Shown: positions 1-11,512, numbered from the stretch's first letter. The stretch is DNA of 64,000 bases from Cepaea nemoralis (GCA_014155875.1 JACEFZ010006262.1:62001-126000), one strand, 5' to 3'. The notes: generated from the sequence alone by a model not told the origin. Numbers and translations: made by a program.

Positions 1-686
1 TGATATAGAATTAACATCAGAGTATGGTAACCAGAAGGAATATACCAACAGGGTGATGCCAACCAAAGAGATTAATAACAACTCTCCATAACAGTAAACG
101 AGGTGTGCTCACAAAGGGAAACAACTCGTGGTCCGACATAAGATGAGGTAAGGGGGACTATAACATACATGAAGTATATTCGAACCATGACCACAACATT
201 GACATAGCGTGCTCATAAAGAATCGAGTAGTGTGCATTAAATAGAGACGAGGGGAACCACGTCTGAATAGAGAGAAAATTTAAGAATGCTGTAAGAGGAA
301 GTTGTAGCCTTATTTGAGGCATAAACCAATGGAGAATCCTTAAACCAGCATAGCCACAATAACTATGAGATGAGAATGCACAGACAATCGATTGAGAAAT
401 ATGAACAGAATGTAATGTCACGGAGTGGTGGTTGAATAATATAACGAGGTATGACAAGTAGACCCAACCAGAACATTTGTCAGACCACGACAAAACCTTG
501 AGAGAAACCTCAATACTGAAAAAGAGAGAACAATGTTTGAAGTTAATCTCGAAAAAGATCAGAGTAAAAAGGGACGCAAACGCATACTTATGATCATATA
601 ATCCCCTGACAAGGTTAGAAAGAGGAAACAAGAGTAACAACAACAGAATGTGTCACATTTCCAAGAGTAAGTGCCACATTGGTTGT
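1..686 (+). other. Uncharacterised internal region of an LTR element
   Basis: This A-rich stretch lies directly upstream of a polypurine tract and an LTR, so by position it should be the 3' internal part of an LTR retroelement whose body lies left of the window. I could not recognise an integrase, envelope or other domain in any frame. The 161-codon open frame on the minus strand (158-643) is hydrophobic, unlike any protein I know, and runs against the inferred orientation. The stretch may be 3' untranslated or heavily decayed coding sequence. Confidence 0.35.
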
Positions 687-699
687 GCGGGGGGGAGAA
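687..699 (+). other. Putative polypurine tract of LTR element
   Basis: A G-rich run followed by AGAA ends immediately before the TGTCA that opens the LTR at 700. This is the usual place for the plus-strand primer of an LTR retrotransposon. Confidence 0.5.
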
Positions 700-1316
700 T
701 GTCATGGTCTTATATGACATGTGTAAGGAAGAATGTAAGTGCCGGTATGTAAGCGAGAGTCAGTGTAAGCATGACTGAGGTAAAGGGCAGTAAGAGACGC
801 CACGGCTTGGCTAGCGGACGGTCAGGCAAGAATCCCGTGAATAGAGCCACGTGATGTGGGAAGGTCAACCAGGAGAGAGGCAGTGTGTGTGAGGCAGCGA
901 ATAGAGACGGACGTGTGGAGATCTAGAGAACGCTAGAACGATAGAACGATAGTAGTTGTGACGGATAAATGGAGATGAACGTTGTGTAGTGATATTCGAG
1001 GAATGTACTAACTGTGATATGTGCGGGATGATGTGAAGTTGTGATTGTGAATGATCATGCGGGCGACAGTGTAAAGATCGCCATTGTGAGCTAGCGCGTG
1101 GCTGTTGGTGGTGAACGATTGTTTGAGCGTGAAGTGCGACTATGGTGTCAGCCTGTAATATATATTGTAATAAATGATTGTTCAGGAGATAGCTCCTGCC
1201 AGTTTCCGATTGCATTCATGTGTTCTTAGTAGATGTGTTGTAGATGTTGTAATTTGCCTGCCAAAGTCCAGCGAGCTAGACAGAGCTACTAAATAGGACT
1301 CTGACACCAGTCTTCT
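700..1316 (+). repeat. 3' LTR of an LTR retrotransposon (617 bp)
   Basis: The segment opens with TGTCA and closes with TGACA, a perfect 5-bp terminal inverted repeat. A polypurine tract precedes it. Near 1157-1178 there is a TATA-like AT stretch followed by AATAAA, placed as expected for an R/U5 boundary. The partner LTR is outside the window, so neither the pair nor the target duplication can be checked, and a solo LTR is also possible. Confidence 0.55.
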
Positions 1317-1470
1317 TTCTACTTGTTTAAAATATGTTCTCTGAATAAACATTGTATACGATCTGGGGGTAATGCATACCCCTTGTCTCACAACTGTAAA
1401 GCAATACTTCTAGAGCTCTCAACTGTATTTGTCAACCCGGCGCTCACACGACTAGACGGGTTGGTCGTTG

Positions 1471-1740
1471 AGTGTCAGCAGCAGAGGTGGTCAACTGAAT
1501 TCACGGACATACGTCATCCATATTCACTGCTACAAAACGCACAGCTGAGCGAGCTCACAGCAGATCTGCAGTCGTCAGAAGCAGCCACATTTCTCTCCCC
1601 CTCCGCCCCAATCCCGTTCCCTTCGACGAGTACCTCCAGTCCATTACGTCCCTCACACTTCCCGGAGGAAATTCTTCCCGTTTGGCCTTCTCCTGTCGTG
1701 CGCTCACATCCCGATATCCAGCTTACAGCTTAAAACTAGC
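1471..1740 (+). repeat. Partial copy of the U2-headed dispersed repeat (body only)
   Basis: This matches, with clear divergence, the body of the repeats at 28228-28800 and 34594-35165. Shared landmarks in order are a cagcagaggtggtca motif, a cggacatacgtcatcc motif, a gtcgtcagaagcag motif, a tccattacgt motif and a ctcctgtcgtgcgctcacatcc motif. The U2-like head is not present. The reverse complement of the bases just before the AT microsatellite resembles the start of the tRNA-headed SINE at 30352-30424. Confidence 0.6.
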
Positions 1741-1767
1741 CCCATTATCCATTTGCCCATGCTGACC

Positions 1768-1771
<4 letters not shown>

Positions 1772-1828
<57 letters not shown>
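1772..1828. repeat. (AT)n microsatellite
   Basis: About 57 bp of pure AT dinucleotide repeat, at the left edge of the RTE-type LINE relic. Confidence 0.95.
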
Positions 1829-1835
<7 letters not shown>

Positions 1836-1845
1836 CTTTTATGAC

Positions 1846-2214
1846 GAAATAGAAATGGTGATGGCTCAAATTGGATCACAAGAAATAAAAATAATACTTG
1901 GTGATTTTAATGCAAAAGTAGGAAAGGGAAAAATGGAGGATGTAGTGGGGAATTATGGTTTAGGTACAAGAAATGAAAGAGGGGAAAAGCTAATAGAATG
2001 GGCAAATATCAATGATATGATAATTGGAAACACATGGTTTAAACACCATAAAAGACGACTGTACACATGGAAAAGCCCTGAGAAGAAAATACGCAACCAA
2101 ATTGACTACAAACTAATTAATAAAAGATTTAGAAATGCTTTAATTAATGTAAAGACAATGCCTGGTGCTGACTGTAATAGTGATCATGTACCACTATGTG
2201 GACAAATAAAAGTA
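1846..2214 (+). pseudogene. RTE-type LINE endonuclease fragment
   Basis: This encodes the second half of an apurinic-like endonuclease. A GDFN motif (about residue 17 of the 1855 open frame) is followed by a lysine-rich segment, then a QIDY motif and a SDHVP motif, which correspond to the catalytic Asn, Asp and His blocks of LINE endonucleases. The N-terminal part, including the first catalytic residues, is missing: the copy starts beside an AT microsatellite. At its 3' side the frame runs into the ATA-rich tail of the nested LINE. The continuation of the same polyprotein resumes at 5094. Confidence 0.8.
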
Positions 2215-2215
2215 A

Positions 2216-5093
2216 TAATAATAATAATAATAATAAGTCTTTATTTTCAAAGGGTTAAGAATTGGGCACGCAGGCCCGTCTGACATTCTGCCCTTCTTCT
2301 CTATTTCCTCTCATACATTCTTTCATTCAACATCACTTATGAAGCAACTTTTGACAACAAAAGAACATTAAAACGCATGAAAAATAATCAATAACAAATG
2401 ACTCACTGAGGCAGTGTTTAACATGGGCATTATAAATACCTAAGGAGGGTGTAACGTGCCATACATAAGGGAATGTTTTTTGGCTAGTTGTCGTTTGAGA
2501 TAAGTTACCATTATTGTCTTTTTTGTGTTATTTGTTATGGGGGAATGTAGTCTGTACTAAGGTAGTGTTCAAACAGGTTGCGAATGTATGAATCATGATT
2601 GGTGGTGTCTTTGATTTCTTGTGGAAGATTGTTCCACAACTGAGCGGCAGAGTATGCTAAGCTTGTTTTATATAAGTCTATCCTAGGTTTAGGGACATGA
2701 AGTATATTTAGTCGTTCGCTATGTCTAGCGTTATATTTAAACAATGGCCAAAGGTAGCTTGGAGCATTTTGAAATAGGATTTTGTGAATTAGTTTGGTCT
2801 TATTAACAAGCAGGCGCTTGTGGAGTGGCAGTAACCGGAGACGTTTATATAGGTTAGAATTGTCGGTAAGCTTTTCACCATTAATTAAACGCACTGCCCT
2901 TTTCTGGAGTGAATATAGGCGTTTTGTTATTGATTTGGAGCATCCATCCCAGACTGTGGAGCAGTAATCAATATGTGTTTGTATATGAGAAGTATAGAAT
3001 ATCTTTCTTGTGTTTTCGTCAAGGAAATTTTTAATTTTGGCAAGTTGGTATACTTTTTTGGCTATTTGTTTAACTAGAGCATGAACATGTGAGTTAAAAG
3101 TTAGATTTTGATCTATGATAACACCCAGTGTCTTGTGCTCGGTGACACTTTCTACAGGCGTGCTGCCAATGTGCAGCTGAAGAGTTCTCTGCGAGTTTAG
3201 AGTGTGAAGTCTTTGCCTGGTTCCTATTAACATAGACTTTGTTTTAGTAATGTTAATTTGCATGCGGTTTGCATGACTCCAGTTAACTACACTATTTATT
3301 TCCTGTTGCAAGGATAATTCTAGCACATTACGATCAACAGCGTTCGTATATACTGTGCAGTCATCAGCAAATAGATCGCAGGACGACGACAGATTTAATG
3401 GAAGATCATTTATATAAATGGCAAATAATAGAGGGCCAAGAATAGACCCCTGAGGTACTCCAATACTAATGGTAATGGCTTGAGATAAAACTTTATTGTG
3501 TGATACTACTTGCTTTCTGTCTAATAAGAATGATTTTATTAATGTCACTATATTAAAACTTACTTTCATTGTTTCTAGTTTTTTAATTAGAATAGTATGA
3601 TCTATCATATCGAATGCTTTCCTAAAGTCTATAAACACCGCTCCACATAGAGTATTGTTGTTAATATTTTGATGCCAGTTTTCTATCATGTTTGTTAGTG
3701 CCGTATGGCAAGAATATTTTGGCCGAAATCCTGACTGACTGTCAACTATCAGTTTATGGCGAACTAAGTGATCTAGTGTTGTTTTGTGGATGTGCTTTTC
3801 TAGCGGTTTGGATAATGAGGATAATATGGAAATTGGTCTATAATTACTCATGAGACGATCGTCTAGAGGACCAGCTTTTAAATGAGGATACACTTTAGCG
3901 ATTTTAAAGGCTGATGGGAAGTGACCTCTGGTTATACATTGATTATATATAAAAGTTAGTGACTCGCAGATCGCCGGTGCAGCATGGCGAAGGATCCGAC
4001 TACTAATTCCATCTAGTCCTGATGAGTTATTGTTTTTTAGATTACGGAGATGAGTAAATACTTCAATTGTCGTCATTAGCGGTATGTTGGAGGAAATGTG
4101 CCCATAGCATTTGTTCTCACAGAATGATGATAATAAAGATATGTCATGAGGCGCATCTGGTATTGCAGCCTTCAGTTGGTTTATGTCGGACTGAAAGTAT
4201 CTACTGAATTGATCACATGTAACCTGATTTGATGGTAATGATTGTGATGATTTGTGTTTGTTTGTCAAGGTATTAATTGCTTTCCATATGTCTTTAGTGT
4301 TGGTTTTATCTATTACTATGTTCTTAAAATAGTTTTTCTTTTCCTTCCGAATAACATATTGAACTTTGTTTCTCAGACTACGGTACATAGTTAGATCTCT
4401 ATTTTTGTGAGCCCTGTCGCGATCTCTCATAAGTTCAACTACCTCCTGTGTGATCCACGGGGGCTTTGTGTGATGTTTAACACGAACTTCCTTAAATGGA
4501 ACATGTTTATCAAATATACTTAGAAAGGTCTTTAGCCAGTGGTCCAGAGCATCGTCTGGGTCAGGAAGCTGGTAAACATAATCTAGAGATGAGTTGACCA
4601 AATCTTGTAAGAAGACGTCTCGATTGAAATTTTTGTAATTTCTATATTTTATACTTATATGTTTGTGTTTGGGAGTTTTGGTGCCCCTTTTCGACCACGT
4701 GCAACATACTGGATAGTGATCGCTCATTGCATTGATAGGTACACTACATTCTGTGATGTTATCAGCACACGTAGTATAAATATGATCTATAAGTGTTGCA
4801 GATGATTTAGTGATTCTAGTGGCTTGTTTGACTAACTGTTGGAAATTATATGACTCTATTATGTTTTCCCATGTTTTGTTTTATTTGTTAGCGTCTATGT
4901 TGAAGTCACCTAGCAATATTATTTCCCTAGCATTACTAAAGACTACATCCATCATAGTGGTGAATTTTTCATACCAGATATTTCCTGCACTGGGGTTTCG
5001 ATAAAGATAGCCAACTACTAGCGGTATGCAATTTTAAAGTTTAACCTCTATCCATACACACTCAATCTCACAGGTTTCAAAGTCTAGCCTGCG
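2216..5093 (-). mobile_element. Nested CR1/Jockey-like LINE
   Basis: This 2.9-kb LINE is inserted opposite to the surrounding RTE relic and interrupts it between endonuclease and reverse transcriptase. The 3' end (left side) carries an AATAAA-like motif and a (TTA)n tail. The 5' end is truncated inside the endonuclease near 5093. I did not find a convincing target-site duplication. A second copy of the family, more strongly truncated, is at 28977-30148, and a 66-bp scrap is at 28672-28737. Confidence 0.85.
2535..5060 (-). pseudogene. CR1/Jockey-like LINE ORF2 (partial endonuclease, RT)
   Basis: The main open frame (4727-2535, 730 aa) begins at the end of the endonuclease (SDHYPV motif) and runs through a complete reverse transcriptase. 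Visible motifs are the SNYRPIS block, SGFRP, a DFRKAFD block, GVPQGSILGP and a FADD catalytic box near 3360-3375. The C-terminus contains the VWDGCSK and LQKRAVRLI motifs common in CR1/Jockey-group proteins. Upstream, the same strand still encodes a GDFN block near 4898-4920 and an ATLIDHIYT motif, broken by at least two in-frame stops. The RT part looks fairly recent; the endonuclease part is decayed and 5'-truncated. Exact clade (CR1, Crack, Daphne, Jockey) is not resolved. Confidence 0.85.
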
Positions 5094-7171
5094 GTGGGCG
5101 TTAAGCGATATAAGAACATGAGACTTAATAAAGAGGTTCTGAAAAAAGATAAAGAAATGCAAGAACAATACAGAGTGACTGTGAAAAATAGGTACAAAGC
5201 AATAGCTAAAATACTGAATATAAATGAACAATGGGAAATGTTAAGGGACTCCATTCATCAAACTAGCAAAGAAGTATTACCGGAGAGAGGCAAAATAGCT
5301 AAGAAAAAATGGATGAATGAAGAAATCTTAAAACTGATGGACAAAAGAAAACAGAGTAAAAATGACAAACAAGAATACACTAAGATAAATAAAGAAATAA
5401 AAGATAAATGTGGGAAGGCTAAAGAAAGTTGGTTAAACGAGCAATGCAAAAAAATTGAATTAAATTCCATTAAAGATACAAAAAATATGCACATACAAAT
5501 CAGTGAGCTTACAGGAAGAAAAATAAGAATAAATACAGGGTGTTTGAAATCAAAAACAGGAAAGATATTATTAGAGGAAGGTGCTATAATGAAGAGGTGG
5601 AATGTGTATATAAGAGAATTATATGATGGAGAAAGGGAAAAATTAACAGAAGATAGTAACTTAGAAGGTCCACCTATTCTGAAAGAAGAAGTCGCTGACG
5701 CTATGAAACGTATGAAGAAAGGAAAAACAGCTGGGCCAGATGAAATCACAATAGAAGAATTAGAAGTATTGGGAGAATTTGGAGTAGATATATTAACCGA
5801 AATGTTGAATGATATTTACAGCAGTGGATATTTACTTAGTGATATGCTGAGATCTGTATGTATAGCTATACCGAAAAGACCAGGAGCAAATGATTGTGAA
5901 GATTTTCGTACAATTAACCTTATAAACCATATCACTAAGCTTCTACTCAGAATCATAATGAGAAGAACCAAAAAGAAAATAAAAATGGAAATTGGTGAAG
6001 AACAGTATGGATTTGTGGAAGGAAAGGGCACAAACAATGCATTTTATACATTACGGACATTAATAGAAAGGTCAATAGAGAAACAGAGAGACATATATTT
6101 GTGCTTCATAGATTATACTAAGGCATTTGATAAAGTAAAACATGATGAACTGATTAAAATGTTGGAAGATATCAAAATTGATGGAAAAGATTTAAGAATA
6201 ATAAAGAATGTTTACTGGAACCAAGTAGCAGCAATTAAAATGGGAAATAAAGAGGGTAGTTACGAACAGATAAAGCTAGGAGTACAATAAGGGTGTGTCT
6301 TGTCACCAGATCTTTTCTCCCTGTATAGCGAAGTAATAATGAGAGAAATCAAAGAGATGCCAGGAATACTAGTTGGAGGTTATAATATAAATAATATACG
6401 CTATTCAGATGACACAGTATTGGTGGCGGACAATTCAACAGACCTACAACAATTATTAGACGTTGTAGTAACAGAGAGTGCAAGGAAAGGACTCTCCTTC
6501 AATATCAAGAAAACAGTAACAATGGTAATATCAAAGAAAATGGTGACACCAAAATCTGACATAGAAATAGAAGGGAAAATCCTTAACCAAGTGGATAATT
6601 TTAGATACCTAGGGGCATTTATAACATCAGATGGAAGATGTACAACAGAGATTAGGAGCAGAATAGGGCAGGCAAAAGCCGCATTCCAGAAAATGAAGAG
6701 TATCTTATGCAATAAGTCGCTATCACTGAATATAAGAAAGAGAGTGCTGAAATGCTATGTAGAACCAGTTTTGATGTATGGCAGTGAATCTTGGAATGTA
6801 AATGAACAAATTAAGAAGAAATTAGAAGCAACAGAGATGTGGTTCCTGAGACGAATGTTGCGAATTACTTAGACTGCCAGAGTAACTAACGACAACTGCC
6901 TGAAACAGGCTAATGAAACTAGAACATTATATACAACAATAAGACAGAGATAAACATCTTTCTTCGGTCATTGATGAGAAGAGAGGCATTGGAGAACCTC
7001 GTAAGAACTGGAAAGATCGAGGGGAAGAGAGGCAGAGGTAGACCAAGAGAAATGATGCTGGATGGATTGAGACGGTGGCATGGAGGAGTGTCTGCAGCAG
7101 AGTTGATCCAGAAGACTAGAGACCGAGATCTATGGAGAGCCATGAACGCCTACGCCAGCCGGCACGGTACT

Positions 7172-7174
<3 letters not shown>
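5094..7174 (+). pseudogene. RTE-type LINE reverse transcriptase and C-terminus
   Basis: The first open block (5094-6290) has the linker, the KTAGPDEI block, a PKRPGANDCEDFR block and a CFIDYTKAFDK box. It ends at a TAA inside what should be the RQGC motif. The second block (6300-6872) has the catalytic YSDD box (usually YADD) and the LYGSESW region. A third block (6971-7174) is the typical C-terminal tail with FGH, GKIEGKRGRGRP and a final WRAMNAYA segment. Stops at about 6288, 6870 and 6951 break it. The change inside RQGC fits two transitions at a CpG-rich site. It cannot encode an active enzyme. Confidence 0.85.

Positions 7175-7221
<47 letters not shown>
7172..7221 (+). repeat. (GAT)n LINE tail microsatellite
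   Basis: About 50 bp of GAT repeats directly after the RTE-type C-terminal stop. It is best read as the element's 3' tail. Confidence 0.9.
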
Positions 7222-7223
<2 letters not shown>

Positions 7224-7443
7224 ACATATACTGTTGCATGTTGCATTGTCTAGTTAGTTGGTCTGTCTAGTTAGTTAGTCGAGGTTCTAACTTCACGGCA
7301 ACGGGTCATCCCCTTTATGCTCCATTCCTGTGCCAGTGAATATCACACGAAATGCTACCAACTGTCCAATGTGAAAAGTGGAACAGACAGGAGTCTCAGA
7401 GTCGTTCGTCGCTGTTCATTCACATTCGCACTGCGAGCGCTAA
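7222..7443. other. Unassigned spacer
   Basis: This is non-coding sequence with a short tandem duplication of a gtctagttagtt motif near 7247-7281. I recognise no gene or element in it. Confidence 0.5.
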
Positions 7444-7492
7444 CAAGACAAGTCGACTTAACCAGTCAAGAAGTCTGATACGCGGGGGAAAA

Positions 7493-8196
7493 TGTCACGT
7501 CGCAAGTCCAACAACAAGAAACACGCGGTAGCCAAGATGTGCAGCGTGGGAGCCGACAAGAAGAAGAACGTGGAGAGCCTGCCGAAAATCGACAACCCAC
7601 AACATACAAGAGCCAAATCTACGGAGAAGTAGAGAGAGGAGAAAGACACCAGAGTCAGAAACACCGACTCACCGAAAAGCAAGTGGATTGTCAAGCGTAT
7701 TCAAGTGGAGCTATCAGACGAATAAATCATGAAGCAGCTTCGTGAAGAGAATCAACACATCTGATTCTTGAAGGCGGAACGGCTCCTCACCTACTCCAAG
7801 ATTCCTACAACCTTGGCGGTGGTAACGACAGAGGGCAGCGAGATGCCAACCACAATATCAATCAACAAGAGAATGCAGCAGCCAGAGATATTCATCCCAA
7901 GGATCACCAAATGTTCCAGATGTCAGAGGGCTAGCCACAGCAGAACAGCATGTCGCAGTAAGACGGAAATCTGCCGTTACTGCGCCGATCACCACGCCTT
8001 CAAGGAGTGTCTGCTAGCCAAGCTGGACACAGACTTCAGAGGACCAAATAACAAACCAAAGTGCGCCAACTGCCTGGGCAAGCATGGAACAAGATATTTG
8101 GGCTGTCCGTACTTGCAACGACACAGAGACGTGCTAAAATTTGCCATCAACACAAAGACACCATACAACGAAGCTGTTTTCATGTGTTCCTTGTAG
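7493..8196 (+). pseudogene. Degenerate Tx1-type LINE ORF1 (zinc-knuckle) fragment
   Basis: This is a diverged copy of the ORF1 at 61020-62490. It starts with a similar basic N-terminus after a gatacgcggggga leader that is also seen before the 61-kb copy. It retains the block leading to three cysteine-rich knuckles: CSRCQRASHSRTAC, CRYCADHHAFKEC and CANCLGKHGTRYLGC. The frame is interrupted by stops around 7630 and 7760 and shifts between frames. It ends abruptly at 8196, where an RTE-type minus-strand fragment starts. No ORF2 follows. Confidence 0.75.
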
Positions 8197-8570
8197 AACA
8201 TGCTCATTGGTTTTTCTGTCTTTCCATTACATTGTTGTCATCTTTCTCAGAAACTACGTCTCCACTGCCGTCAGAGGTTTGCCAGCTTTTCTGCTTACAG
8301 TAAATCATTCATATCCATATAATTGTATACGATCTATGTAGCACTTTAACATTCTTTTTCTCATTGCAATTGACATGGATTACTGATGAAATCTTAACAT
8401 ATTTTTATTGGTCAGTGTTTCCCATCATGCATCTTTGCCATTGTGATGCTTGATCTAATGTCTTTAAAACACCTCCAATAAGATGTTATGGCAGTTCCAA
8501 GATAATTGCACCGATTCACTCTATGAACTGACGAGAGATAGTTGTACCGATTCACTCTATGAATTGATCA
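8197..8570 (-). pseudogene. RTE-type LINE C-terminal fragment
   Basis: Read on the minus strand, this matches the C-terminal third of the RT of the 9458-11512 LINE, with the same order of landmarks (fingers near the second Cys/Trp block, then the LFLRRM-like segment). It is decayed by many stops and small gaps. It joins a noncoding module on its right side, an arrangement repeated at 13795 and 17790. Confidence 0.6.
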
Positions 8571-9446
8571 AATATGATTTTCTGTGAATTTTTTAAATGT
8601 TTATTTATTTTTTGTTAGAAATTTAGCATTATAGATTTGATTGCAATTTCTTTCATAGTATTATATCCTTGTGCAACAGCTAAAGGTGAGTTTTTAAAAT
8701 ATGTCACTAGCAGTGTTTTTTAGGTACAATATTCCTTTTTCTTTATATTTCCTACCGATCTGACTGCTACTACTAACCCTAATTATCCTAATAAAAACAA
8801 AATAGTATGCACATGATAATAAATCATAAAATTATGCTTCGCATATTAATTTTCTTAATTTAAAAAAAAAAATTAAAAAAACAAAACAAAATTGAGCATA
8901 CCCAGATTATTATAACAATGATTAATTTGGTTGTGTTTATTCAGAATTTCGTGTCGAGTAAGACCATAGTCTGCTCTTGCAAAAGATAGGTGCTGAAGAC
9001 GGAGGCAGCCAGTCAGGAGGCGAACCACAGAAATCAGGCTGCCACGCAACTACGCGTAATGAAATATGTCGACTACTGATATATGTTATTGTGCTCGCCC
9101 TGATTTGGACCCCAGGCAGGTGCAGTGGCGGGCCCTATACCTCGTAAGGTTCTAACCACAGCTACTAGAGGTCCTTTTCAGATGTCATGTGGAGCCAGGG
9201 GGTCTGACATATCCAGGCGAACCTTCTGGAACACACAAAATTAAATTAAGAAAAGGGACATAACGACTTAACTTATTAAGGGACATTAATAATCTAAAAA
9301 TATTTCGAAAACTTACAGATTTAGTACTTACGAATTAATATATATTTAATTTCATTTGCTGTCATTTACAAATATTTATTTTCTTATATAAGAAAAAGAA
9401 AATGATCCTAGTGTGTGTAAGCAAATAATTGTATTGTTTAGTTTTC
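8571..9446. repeat. Dispersed noncoding module, copy 1 (left part)
   Basis: AT-rich sequence shared with 11980-12195, 14410-15190, 18170-18370 plus 19377-19657, and 27606-28055. Shared landmarks are an agaaatttagcattatagatt motif, a gatctgactgctac motif, a cataacgacttaac motif followed by attaagggacat, and a tttttataatctgc motif. This copy holds an extra unrelated stretch at about 8940-9235 with no recognisable coding content. The right part of the copy continues beyond the LINE, from 11513. Confidence 0.65.
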
Positions 9447-9457
9447 TCTCTGCAAAT
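9447..9457. repeat. Left target-site duplication of RTE LINE
   Basis: The 11-mer tctctgcaaat is repeated exactly at 11513-11523 and flanks the LINE insertion. Confidence 0.75.
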
Positions 9458-11512
9458 CCATCCATCAAGTGCCATACCGGTAAGCGTGGGTGGTCATGTT
9501 CTGCCATCTCACTCGATCACCAGAGTCGTGGATCAGCTCCGTGTTTCTGTCTCGACCATGCCACAAGGCCAAGCCATCCAGGTACTTGCTTCTAGGTCTT
9601 CCCCTTGGTCTGTTCCCCTCGATCTTACCAGTTGTCACCAAATTCCCCAATCCATTTCTTCTCATAACATGCCCAAAAAATTTTGACTGTCTACGTCTAA
9701 TTTCTCTAATCAATTTACGATCTTCATTTGTTTCTTGAAGGACTTTTTCATTGGTCTTTCTGGCTCTCCATGGTATTCTTTGCATTTTCCTCAGAAACCA
9801 CATCTCTACAGCCATCAGATGTTTTTCAGCCTGACTGCTCATTGTCCACGCTTCACATCCATACAAAAGTACAGGTTCAATGTAGCATCTCAACACTCTT
9901 TTTCTCGTTTCAATTGACATCTTTTTATTGGTCAATATGTTTTTCATCTTGCTAAAGGCTACTTTTGCCATGGCGATTCTTGTTCTAATCTCTTCAAGGC
10001 ATCTCCCATCAGATGTTATTACTGTTCCGAGATAATTGTACCTGCTCACTTGTTGAAGAATATTCCCATTTACTTGTATATTACATTGTGGTATTTCGTC
10101 CTTCCTAGTGACGACCATAATCTGTGTCTTTTTACAATTTAATTCTAACCCTAGTTGTTCACTGTGTGTAACAATCGCATCTACTAAATTTTGCAGGTCC
10201 TGTTCATTGTCTGCAATCAAGACTGTATCATCTGCATATCTAATGTTATTGATGCATCGTCCCCCAATGTTGATTCCTTCCATATCTTCAATATTTCTGA
10301 AAATACTTTCACTGTACAGGGAAAACAGATCTGGAGACATTACACATCCCTGTCTCACACCCCTTTTAATAGGCTGATATTGGCTTACTTCATTATCAAC
10401 TCTTATGGCAGCTTGTTGTTTCCAATATATGTTTTTTACAAGTCTAAGATCTTTTCCATCAATTTGTAGATCTTCAAGCATCCTTATCATGTTGACATGT
10501 CTCACTTTATCAAAAGCCTTTGTGTAGTCAATAAAGCAAAGGTGTAGATCTGTGTTTACTTCTATAGAACGTTCGATTATGTTTCTCAGTATATACACAG
10601 CATTTACTGTACCCTTGCATTCCACAAACCCACATTGTTCTTCTCCTATTTCAGGTTGTATTTTCCTCCTAACTCTTTGCATGATAATTCTTAGCAAAAT
10701 CTTCGTGATGTGACTCATTATACTAATTGTTCGATGTTGATCACATTCCAAGGCTCCTGATTTCTTTGGGATTGCAATAAATACAGAATTACATAACTCC
10801 TGAGGTATATTTCCAGTATCATATATTGTATTAAGCAGACTGGTAACTTGATCTATTCCATATTCTTCTAAAGCATTAATCATTTCTGTTGTGACGCTGT
10901 CTGAACCGGGGGTCTTGCCAGATTTTATATGGTTAAGAGCATTCTGAACCTCCATCTTCAAAATTGCTGGTCCTTCATTATTATTTTGAACATCATACTG
11001 TTCGTCTCTGTTATCGTCATACAGGTTTTTCACGTAATCTGACCATTCATGTAATATCTGATCTTTTTCTATTATGACTCTTCCATCTTTTGTCTTTAGG
11101 CAGCCTGCTGATGTACGTGTTCTTTGATTAGTAAGCACTTGAATTCTTTTGTGCATTAGTTTCGCATTGTTACTGTTGTGTTGTTTTTCAATTCCTCTGC
11201 AATTTTTCTCAAGCCATGTTTCTTTTGCCTCCTTACATAAGGTTCTCACGTTTCTGTGAATTTCTTCATATTTGGAAGGATTATTTTTGTTCTGTCTTCT
11301 TGTTTCCATTAGTTGTAAAATTTCTTCAGTCATCCATGTCTTACGGCCCACTTTCTTTACTTTTGGAATAGTTTTTTCTGCTGCGCAACTGATTGAATTC
11401 TTCATCGTTTCCCATTGATCATCTACATCTTGAAACAGGATCTCTAGATCAGACAATATATCAAATTTGTTCTTTACTTCTATGTTAAAATTATCTTGTA
11501 TTTCTTTGTATT
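9458..11512 (-). mobile_element. 5'-truncated RTE-type LINE with target duplication
   Basis: A 2.05-kb LINE is inserted into the dispersed noncoding module. It is flanked by an 11-bp duplication (9447-9457 and 11513-11523). On the minus strand it starts in the linker between endonuclease and RT and ends in a short GATG-type tail just left of 9465. Its reading frame is unbroken, so it is the youngest RTE-type copy in the window, but it lacks the endonuclease and could not move by itself. Confidence 0.85.
9465..11456 (-). CDS. RTE-type reverse transcriptase (partial ORF2, no endonuclease)
   Basis: An uninterrupted 663-codon frame. The N-terminal about 130 residues are a basic helical linker. 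The RT follows, with GKTPGSDSVTTEM, PKKSGALECDQHR, a CFIDYTKAFDK box, RQGCVMSPDLFS and a catalytic YADD box at about 10228-10239. The C-terminus has the CEAW, FGHVMRR, GKIEGNRPRGRP and final WQNMTTHAYR segments seen in the 5094-7174 relic. The frame is open upstream of the listed start and there is no ATG there. The element is simply 5'-truncated, so the start codon given is not real. Expression is not expected except from a neighbouring promoter. Confidence 0.85.
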   Translation of the reverse strand: MSDLEILFQDVDDQWETMKNSISCAAEKTIPKVKKVGRKTWMTEEILQLMETRRQNKNNPSKYEEIHRNVRTLCKEAKETWLEKNCRGIEKQHNSNNAKLMHKRIQVLTNQRTRTSAGCLKTKDGRVIIEKDQILHEWSDYVKNLYDDNRDEQYDVQNNNEGPAILKMEVQNALNHIKSGKTPGSDSVTTEMINALEEYGIDQVTSLLNTIYDTGNIPQELCNSVFIAIPKKSGALECDQHRTISIMSHITKILLRIIMQRVRRKIQPEIGEEQCGFVECKGTVNAVYILRNIIERSIEVNTDLHLCFIDYTKAFDKVRHVNMIRMLEDLQIDGKDLRLVKNIYWKQQAAIRVDNEVSQYQPIKRGVRQGCVMSPDLFSLYSESIFRNIEDMEGINIGGRCINNIRYADDTVLIADNEQDLQNLVDAIVTHSEQLGLELNCKKTQIMVVTRKDEIPQCNIQVNGNILQQVSRYNYLGTVITSDGRCLEEIRTRIAMAKVAFSKMKNILTNKKMSIETRKRVLRCYIEPVLLYGCEAWTMSSQAEKHLMAVEMWFLRKMQRIPWRARKTNEKVLQETNEDRKLIREIRRRQSKFFGHVMRRNGLGNLVTTGKIEGNRPRGRPRSKYLDGLALWHGRDRNTELIHDSGDRVRWQNMTTHAYRYGT

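Larger units (their letters stand above)
1838..7221 (+). mobile_element. Degenerate RTE-type LINE, split by a nested LINE
   Basis: An endonuclease fragment (1846-2214) and a reverse transcriptase with C-terminal region (5094-7174) read in the same direction and correspond to adjacent parts of one protein. They are separated by a CR1/Jockey-like LINE in the opposite orientation. The element ends in a (GAT)n tract at 7172-7221, the short-tandem 3' tail typical of RTE elements. It is 5'-truncated within the endonuclease and carries several in-frame stops, so it is dead. A closely related copy lies on the minus strand at 9458-11512. Confidence 0.85.

Noticed and set aside
158..643. 161-codon hydrophobic frame on the minus strand
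   Set aside because: No recognisable domain, and it runs opposite to the inferred LTR element.
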